Source: Aquilaria yunnanensis (lineage: Eukaryota; Streptophyta; Magnoliopsida; Malvales; Thymelaeaceae). From it: a DNA stretch of 64,000 nt. The position numbers were made by a program, and so were the translations under genes. Within the stretch, counting starts at the first letter, position 1; every line of letters starts with the position of its first letter. The stretch covers positions 76,014,001 through 76,078,000 of the forward strand of contig CM077597.1 of NCBI GenBank assembly GCA_039654915.1, given 5' to 3'. Below, piece after piece: positions 56,793-64,000 of the stretch. The notes beneath the pieces are model-generated. The model was not told where the DNA came from and did not search any database. It was given only the letters and a program-made list of their open reading frames with translations.

Positions 56793-56989
56793 AAAAAGCT
56801 CCGTTTTCTCTTTAGCCTTACTCGTTTCTTTCTTTCTCAACCACCACCACCTTCCTGATCGATGAAGAACGCCTAAGCTCTCTCTAAAAAAAAAAAGACT
56901 AGTTGGACAAATATTAAAAATGGAGCAAGAATCTTGGAGAGTCACCCCAAGACTTGGGTGAGCTAATAGAGCTTGAAATGTATATCACC

Positions 56990-57560
56990 ACTCAGTGGAA
57001 ACCTAAATGAGGTATAAAATGCACAAACCTTGGAGACGACTTCGTCATCTTTAGGTTTGAAAACAAAGAAGATTATAACATAGCCCTGTTCCAAGGACCT
57101 TGGTTCATTGGCCAATATTGTCTAGCTATTAGACTTTAGGAACCTAATTTTCGAACAAAAACAGTGACAATATCCACCACAATGGTTTAGGCTAGGCTCC
57201 TTAAACTTCCTATGGATTGCTATGATGTACAAGCTCTGAAGAAGATGGGTGGAAAACTAGGCCATTTAATGAGAATCATTATGGCTATAGAACGAGGTAA
57301 TAGGGGAAATTTGGAATGATCTATGTCCAAATTGATGTTAGCAAACTAGTTGTCACAAAAATTGAGCTTGACGGTTTCATTCAACAAATCTTGTACAAGT
57401 TTTTGCTCTTTGTTAAAACCATGGATGTATAGGACACTGAAAAGAAGTCTGCACAGTAAACGCTACTGGCACAAAAACTTTAAAGGTGACTGGGAAGCTG
57501 AATAGAACTCCAATCCTTACCAACCGGACTTAGGAAAAAAGATCCAAAGGAGGATGAATG
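56990..57560 (+). pseudogene. LINE-B ORF1, DUF4283-type nucleic-acid-binding protein, decayed
   Basis: Conceptual translation gives FENKEDYNIALFQGPWFIGQ, then LEPNFRTKTVTIS, LLKLPMDCYDVQALKKMG and GHLMRI, the conserved pattern of plant L1 ORF1 (DUF4283). Several stops are present. The CCHC knuckle that often follows is not recognisable. Confidence 0.75.
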
Positions 57561-58679
57561 TTAGGAATGGCTTTTAGTCCAAAAAGGGAAAAAATAAAAC
57601 TAGATGGGAAAGTCCAAAGCACATAAGGGAACGACCGGCACTGAGGTAAGGATGCTTAACCTGACCCACTAAATGATCCATCGGAATCCCTCGACAAAGA
57701 ATGACACTGTATCACCAGCGTTCAACAAAAAATCAAATTGGTAACGAATCAAGTAGTTGTAATAGGACACAACAGATTGTGTCAAATGGCCAGAAAATGA
57801 TCATGTCAAGAACAAGAACCATGGGAGAAGCCCAATTGCCCGAATGGAAATTGAAAGAAGTCATAGCTAAGTTGGACTAACTTAACATATCCTCCCACCA
57901 GCCCAGCCCTAAAGTGTCTCTACCTGCTAGCCCTATACAATCAACAAATATTCCCAATCCAGGAGGAAACCCTAGCTTTCTAAACTTTAGATTCGATGCA
58001 CTATAAAGCTCCCAAGGGAAAGATGATGATGGAGCTAATTATCCGTTAGATGCTGACAACACAGGAGCATCAAGATTTTGAGTTTTATCTTAAAAATGGG
58101 GAAATTCATTAAATCTCAGGATTTCATGGAGCTGCTCATGCTGAAGATGCTGAAGCTAGGGGATGAAATGATAGAGGAAATAATATATGACACTAGGCAC
58201 AATCTCCGTATTGTACCAAAGGGAGTAAAACCAGAGGAACACAGAGACAAAATCTATACGCCACTCATTCTAGTTGACTCACATGCAATCCTTTAATAGA
58301 AACGTATCCTCCACAATTATCTTTTAGAAATATGGGTGTTAAAGGGATCAATCATAAGATCAATGAGACAATGAAGGAAAAATGGTGCTTTGATAATGGA
58401 TCTGCCATCAATGGTACTCGATTAGATTATGAAATTCTCAGTTCATAGCCAAATGGACTACTGTAACATGCTTCTAAGGGATCAGGAAACAGCTGCGTGG
58501 GCACTGATCACTCAAATAACGATAGACTCAAATCCCAATAACAACCTCCACCGAGTATTAGTAGTACCACACCACTTCAGGAATACGGATTTCCTACTAA
58601 AGAATGAGATGATGGAAAAAAATATTTGAATAGAAGGAGCTAGTGCAGTAGATTATGGGAAACTCCCATCTTCCTCACA

Positions 58680-59440
58680 TTGAGATTAAGATTGTCCTTT
58701 GGAATACAAGGTGCAGGAAGCCCAATTTTCAAAAGATCAGCAACTGATCTAATTCAGCATCTAAGACCAACCATTATTGTTATTATGGAGACTAAGCTCA
58801 TGGGTTCTAGAGTGAAGGAAGTTAGTGAAAGCCTAGGTCTACCGAGAATTCATCATATTAATTCCTTCGAGCCCTCGGGGGGAATCTGGCTTTTATGGGT
58901 ACTAAAAGGCCACGGTGAAAATATTGCCCCATGGAGACCAAAGAATCCACACGGAGATAAAAAAGGCACCTTATCCTTCTTTTACTTCTTGGTTACTGTT
59001 TGCTATATGTGCTAGTACTAAATTTGGAAAATGTATTGATCTTTGGAAAGAGCTTTGTCCTTTTGTGGATACTTACAAAGATCCTTGGTTGATAATAGGT
59101 GATTTTAATCAATATTTTAATAAATCTGATAAGTTTGGATGTAATTCGATTGATTTAAATAAATCTGCTGCATTGAAAGATTGCTTGAACCATTATAGTA
59201 TGGTTGATCTCGAGTTTGAAGGGTCAAGGTACACTTGGTGTAATTCAAGGAAGCGAAAGGGTCTTATCGGATAAAAACTTAACAGAACCTTTGCTAATCA
59301 GGGCTGGCTTTCCCTTTTTCCGGAGGCCTATATAAAACACCTGTCTAAAACTATTTCGAACCATGGTCTTATCCTAATTACCCTTTTCAACAACACTCCC
59401 CCTTCTTCAAACAAATCCTTTAGGTTTCGCCCCATGTGAC
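58680..59440 (+). pseudogene. LINE-B ORF2 endonuclease domain
   Basis: 58680-58905 encodes IIVIMETKLMG (catalytic Glu) and SGGIWLLW. 58990-59274 encodes WLIIGDFNQYF and LEFEGSRYTWCN. The SDH motif has become SNH (about 59355). Frames differ between the two pieces, so a frameshift lies near 58910. Confidence 0.82.
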
Positions 59441-62260
59441 AGAGCCATCCTAACTTTTGAACCTTTCTCTAAAACTGTTAGCAACCTTCTAATACCACTC
59501 TCCTAAACCTTAATAATTTAGAGTCTGTGCTTTTTACTTGGAATAGTGAGGTCTTTGGGGACATTTTTAGAAATAAAAGAAGAGTCTGGACTAGTCTTCA
59601 GAGAATCTAAAGCAAGCTTGATGAGGGTCTAACCCTTTTCTTATCATTCTTAAAGCTGAGCTGATAAGATTATATGAAGAGGTTCTGGACCAGGAAGAAA
59701 TGCTCCGGTGCCTCAAGTCTAGAATTAATTGGCTTATTGAGGGTGATAGAAACACTAGGTTTTTCCACACTACCACCTTGGTTAGGTGCAAGAAAAATAA
59801 AATTATGAGCTTGATGGATTGAAGGGGAAAAGGACTTTAACAGCCATATTGTCAATTTCTTTAAGTCCCTATTCAATTTTGACCATGACAATAGGATTCC
59901 TTGTGACTTTGACAAACTTAATGTCCTTATTCAGAGGAAAGACTAACCTTGAAAACCTAGACAATCAAATGTGAAGAGATTCAACAAGCTCTGTTCAATT
60001 TAGACCCTACTAAAGCCCCTGGCCCTGATGGTTTTCATGCTTGTTTTTACCAAGAAAATTGGGAAATCATAGGACCAAATATTAATAAAGAAATTAAGAC
60101 TGTGGTGAACAGTTGTAGGATCCTTCAGGGGTGGAATGAAATGTTGATTGTCCTTATTCCTAAAACTGAAAAACCTAGCATTATTTCCAACTTTAGTAAG
60201 TCTCTGTAATGTTTGATATAAAATCATCTCTAAGCCTATTGTCTAGAGAATTAGGATGGTCATCGATGATTTGGTCAGCCCATGGAAAATTAGCTTCATT
60301 CCTAGTATGAAGGGTTTTGAAAATGCTATAATTGTTCAAAAGAATGTCCATTATATGAACAAAAATAAGGGAAATACTTTAGGTATGCTGATCAAGTTAG
60401 ACCTTAAAAAGGCTTATGACAGAATGGAATGTGGCTTTGTTGAGGAAACCTTGACCTTGTTCAATTTTCCTGATAAACAAATACTCTATTTGTTTTGTAT
60501 TAATTGGCCATTTTACCTTTTTTACTAAAGTTTGACTTGAATATATTTATATTAATATGTATTGAAAAAATATTATTAAAAATTATATTTAAAAACTATA
60601 ATCTTTAAAGTTCCATTTTCATATAAAAATCTCATATTTTGATGATAAATTTTAAAAGAAATAAAATTATAAATTAATTACTGTGAATAGTAAAGGGGGC
60701 AGCTTTTATGAGACAGAATGAGTAAGTCTTATAATGTCTTGCCTGCCCACTGCTAAGTACGGGGTGCTAATTAATAGGGCCAAATTTGACAAATTCTAAC
60801 CCTCTAAAGGCCTAAGGTAGAGGGATCCGTTGTCCCTTGATATCTTTATTCTTTGCTTTGAGTACTTTGCCCACAAAATCATTTTAATTTGTAATGAAGT
60901 GGATTGGGAGCCTATCAATATTTCCCATAAAGGCCCTAGTATCTCCCATCTCTTCTTTGCCGATGATATCATTTTGTGTGCCAAGGCTACCAATAGAAGT
61001 GCTCAAACCATATGGTCAATGCTTAGTCAATTTTGCAAAAGATCTAGGTAGAAAATAAGCACATTTAAATCCAAAATTCTCTTCTCCAAAACCTGCATTG
61101 AGCCTATTAGAAAAGGCATCACCAACATCTTAGAGATGGAAGAAGTTCACAATATTGGGCAATACCTTGGATTCCCTATAACTCATAAGAGGTGGACCAA
61201 AAAGAAGTGCAATTTCATCACTGAAAAGCTAAACAGAAGGCTCTCTATCTGAGAAAGGAATAATCTCTCTCTTGTAGGCCTAGTAACTCTAGCCCAATAT
61301 GCCCTTAACTCCCTCCCAAGGCATTACATACAAATTAACAAGTTATCTTAGCTAAGTGTGGTAATAAACTTGACAATAAGACGGCTTCCTTTTTTTGCAA
61401 ATAGATCAAGAAAAACAAAGATTTAATTAAAAAAGGTTGTTGCTAGGTGATTGGCACATGAAAATCTTTGTTGTTTTGGAGTGGCCATTTAATAGGGGGA
61501 AGAGCCCTTGAGAAGCCTTATATAAGGACCTCTCCACAAGAAAGAGGAGGATCTCATTGTCGCTGATCTCAAAAGTGGAGCTATATGGGATTAGTCTAAG
61601 ATCACTTTTGACCTCCCTTAAACCATAAAAGACTTAATCAGAGGGAAGTCTATTGCCTCATACTCAGTAATGCCTGATCAGTTATGTTGGTGGCTATCTT
61701 AACTAGGGAAGTGTAACCTTAAGACTGCATACTGGCTCAACAAAAGCACCAGAGATTGTTCTGAGAACTGGAGTTACATCAGCATCCTAAAAACCATACC
61801 TAAAGTTAAGCATTTCATATGGCTCTTAAGGCATGAAAGGTTGTCAACTAACCAGCTCATTAGTACCTGGTTCAATAGACCTACCTCATTTTGTTGCAAT
61901 TGAAATAGCCATTTGGAGACTGTTAAACATTTGTTCACTAGATGCAGCTGGTTAACTCTGTTGTATAGTAAACTTAACATCGAGCACTCACAATCCCACA
62001 AAACCTAAAAGAAGTGGATAAAAAACACTTATACTTTTACCAAAAAGTCTGGTTTGTTTGACATCCCTATTTCTTATTTTTTTTCCCCCTTCATTATGTG
62101 GCATATTTGGAAAAGAAAAAATTAGGTTTGTTTTAGCAACCTCTTCCTCTCTCATGAAAAAATTATATTTGATATTAAGCATGATGTCATTCATCATTTT
62201 GTTGTTGCTCCTCTCAAACAAAAACCCTGTTAAAGTTCCACTAATATCATATGGTGCCCC
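59441..62260 (+). pseudogene. LINE-B ORF2 reverse transcriptase and linker
   Basis: Before RT there is a long helix region (IRNKRRVW, SRINWLIEGDRNTRFFHT across frames). RT proper starts near 59980 with LDPTKAPGPDGF-like remnants and then GMLIKLDLKKAYDRM (about 60385-60427). After the Stowaway it continues with HLFFADDIILCAKAT (about 60945-60990), where FADD is intact, and GQYLGFPITHKRW (about 61155-61195). The zf-RVT part is weak, near 61730-61960. Stops are scattered. Confidence 0.82.
60484..60722. mobile_element. Stowaway MITE within LINE-B RT
   Basis: Left CTCTATTTGTTTTGTATTAA and right, reverse-complemented, CTCATTCTGTCTCATAAAA, with TA at 60482-60483 and 60723-60724. The MITE is 239 bp long with an AT-rich centre. 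RT similarity breaks and resumes around it. Confidence 0.78.
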
Positions 62261-62282
62261 AACCTTAGATGGTTTAAACTAA

Positions 62283-62722
62283 ATTGTGATTCTAGTGTAG
62301 AATATCATGGGATAAGTGGTGTGGTTGCCTTCATTAGGGATCATAATGTTTATTTTTTCATTATGTCAATTAGACATATTGGTGTAACTAACTCCTTAGA
62401 GGCTGAGCTGTGGGCGTTACGTGACGGTTTATAGCTAGCCTACCTAATGAGGCACATACAGCTGGAAGTGGAGAATGATAGTCAACTAGCCATCCAAGCC
62501 CTCATTTCCAGCTCTCTATCAAAAGCTGCACTAACTTTCTTCCTCGTGGATTGCAAGTCCCTCATTAACTAAATAGAAAACTAGAAGGCACGATACATCT
62601 TCTGGGAAATGAATCAAGCAGCAAATCTTTTTGCTAAGCATGTTATTATTAAATATGGGAATTTTGTTATTTTGGATCATGTTCCTAACTTTCTTGTTAA
62701 CATTATTAAGAAGGATGAGTAG
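62283..62722 (+). pseudogene. LINE-B ORF2 C-terminal RNase H domain
   Basis: Reads SGVVAFIRDHNVYFF, SLEAELWALRDGL, LEVENDSQLAIQAL, FFLVDCKSLIN and MNQAANLFAKHVI, the order found in the archaeal-like RNase H of plant L1 ORF2. Only a few stops interrupt it, for example after RDGL. The ORF2 stop is at 62720-62722. It would remove RNA from the RNA-DNA hybrid during target-primed reverse transcription. Confidence 0.85.
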
Positions 62723-62836
62723 GGTGTAATGTACACTAGATGAATTCTTAAACACCCATAGGTTTTATTTTGTTTGTTTTTGGTTCTGTACTATGACTCT
62801 CTTTCTCTAATTTTATTTATTCCATTTTTACCCAAA

Positions 62837-62865
62837 AATAAAGGAACTCCTCAATGTTCCTAATA
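62837..62865. repeat. Right target-site duplication of LINE-B, imperfect
   Basis: 29 bp ending ATGTTCCTAATA; see 56766-56792. On the - strand it overlaps gag codons reading IRNIEEF. Confidence 0.5.
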
Positions 62866-63413
62866 GGATTTTCCTATAAATCCCAAGCTAACTTGGAATC
62901 CTTCATCAAGCCTTGGGTTACTGCTATCAAATGTAACTTAGGGGAAATATCTCTTACCAAGACAGTTTTAGTGTTGAACCTTTTAACAAAGTTCCTTAAG
63001 GACTCATCTTTAGCCTCTTGTATTTTTAGTAGATGAGATGCTATTTTGGGAGTCAACCTGCTTCCCAATAAGTGTCACAGAAATTTTTGGGAAAGGCCTT
63101 TGAATAACTTGAATCGACATCCTCAGCTAGTCCCAAACTTTAAGGTCGTTGTGCCTGTTAAAGTGAAGGTGAATGCCTAGTCCATGATTGCACCTGATGC
63201 CCTTTGCAACCTCATAGAGGTGATGTAGCACTGCCAATTGTTGATGTGATTCGTAAGGCCATCGTAGGGTTTAATTTGTAGCATCCTAAAGTTGTCAGGA
63301 GTATGTGCACTATTGATTTCATCCTTAAACGGCAAGATCCACATATAGTCTATGTCTACCAAGGGATCCTGGGTTCCCTGAGGTGGCTTGGGGACTCTTA
63401 TGCGTTCTACCAT
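62866..63413 (-). pseudogene. Tat-lineage gag, main part
   Basis: On the - strand: LQIKPYDGLTNHINNWQCYITSMRLQRASGAIM (in pieces, 63310-63180), a gap with frame damage, then LLKIQEAKDESLRNFVKRFN (about 63030-62970) and HLIAVTQGLM (about 62925). This is the retrotransposon gag fold of Tat-type elements. It ends at the LINE-B insertion and continues at 56766. Confidence 0.78.
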
Positions 63414-64000
63414 CTGATCTGACCTTTGTAGGATAACACTAATGTCGCTGGCGCTTGGCCCATTAGACTTTGCTTGAGACGCCTGTGGTCAGTCCCTAAG
63501 GGGAATCCTAGCTCAAGACCTTTGCAGTTCATCCCGAGATAGAGCTCTGTCTACATGTTTTGGTTTCAGATGGCTTTTTGCTACCTATTTTTGTGCCTTA
63601 GAGAGCTGTTTTGACCTCTTACCAAATGGCAGCCCTCAATTGTTTGAGAAAAGCATGTTGGATGGCCTAGAATTGGTTATCATCTAATGCAGCATACCTT
63701 TTTTAGGATCATGGGGAGGTAATGAAGGCTTACTACAAGCAACATGTTATTCTCCCTCTACGTTCTAAGGATCTACTAAGCCTCCCAACTGGTTTTGAGG
63801 GTCCCGCCCATCATTGCTGCCATGCTTATGTTTAGGAGGATCTAGGTCCAACTGTGATCTCATTGTAGTTACCATTGTCATTCTCACAAATGTTGCCAAA
63901 TTGATAGCCAAAGTTCTACCAACCGAACAGAGTGAACCAGCTTTGAATCTTGGGCAGCCCAGACCAAAAAACCAATGTTCAAAGATACTATTAGAGCCCT
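63414..64000 (-). mobile_element. 5' internal part of the Tat-type element, running off the window
   Basis: No clear domain is visible. It should hold the N-terminal gag or leader, with the 5' LTR beyond the right edge. I cannot locate a priming site here. Confidence 0.4.

Larger units (their letters stand above)
56793..62836 (+). mobile_element. LINE-B, near full-length plant L1, inserted in Tat gag
   Basis: About 6.04 kb, with ORF1, endonuclease, RT, and terminal RNase H in the expected order, on the opposite strand to its host element. The 3' end is A/T-rich (CCATTTTTACCCAAAAATAAA) and lacks a long A tail. Host gag similarity is found on both sides. A Stowaway MITE interrupts it at 60484-60722. 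Confidence 0.85.

Noticed and set aside
1..64000. tRNA, rRNA, snoRNA, CRISPR array, or prokaryotic-type defence system
   Set aside because: No cloverleaf, no regular spacer-repeat array and no bacterial gene clusters were visible. Matches to tRNA 3' ends are short primer binding sites only.

Overview
This is plant nuclear DNA from an angiosperm, probably a eudicot, dominated by nested and decayed transposable elements. The evidence is Ty3/gypsy elements of the Tekay, Athila and Tat types, plant L1 LINEs (one with a C-terminal RNase H), Stowaway MITEs, a hAT element, and two intron-containing host genes. The species cannot be named from the sequence. There are no bacterial operons, CRISPR arrays or convincing RNA genes.

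Layout. 1-20644: two copies of a long-LTR, apparently non-coding retrotransposon share LTRs head to tail (internal end 1-1431, LTR 1432-4022, internal 4023-9563, LTR 9564-10727 plus 19300-20644). A 1415-bp solo LTR with a perfect 5-bp target duplication sits in the internal region. A Tekay-type chromovirus (10728-19299) sits in the second LTR and carries its own 875-bp solo-LTR insertion. 20645-32668: a LINE (LINE-A) on the + strand, split by a young non-autonomous Athila element (21459-29036) and by a terminal-inverted-repeat element (31091-32452). 32669-35700: AT-rich DNA with a hairpin MITE and a 396-bp tandem duplication.

35735-36260 (-): a small spliced gene for a 66-residue hydrophobic protein that I do not recognise. 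36490-37259: a Mutator-like TIR element and a Stowaway MITE. 37440-42380: remnants resembling the plant 'putative gypsy-type transposon' protein, interrupted by a 2.44-kb Tekay-type solo LTR. 42818-45859: a truncated Athila fragment flanked by a 110-bp direct duplication. 47540-48297 (+): the one clearly recognisable host gene, a four-exon TMA7 homologue encoding 63 residues, with promoter motifs typical of plant translation genes.

49900-64000: a degenerate Tat-lineage gypsy element on the - strand. It is split by a 3.07-kb hAT element (8-bp target duplication) and by a 6.0-kb L1 LINE (LINE-B) on the + strand, which itself carries a Stowaway MITE in its reverse transcriptase.

Nearly every TE reading frame has stops or frameshifts, so the window reads as a stratified record of insertions around two small housekeeping-like genes. 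I found no clear new biological system. The best leads are the non-coding long-LTR family, the RT-less Athila derivative, an 18-bp palindrome that recurs in unrelated LTRs, the 110-bp flanking duplication and the uncharacterised 66-residue gene.
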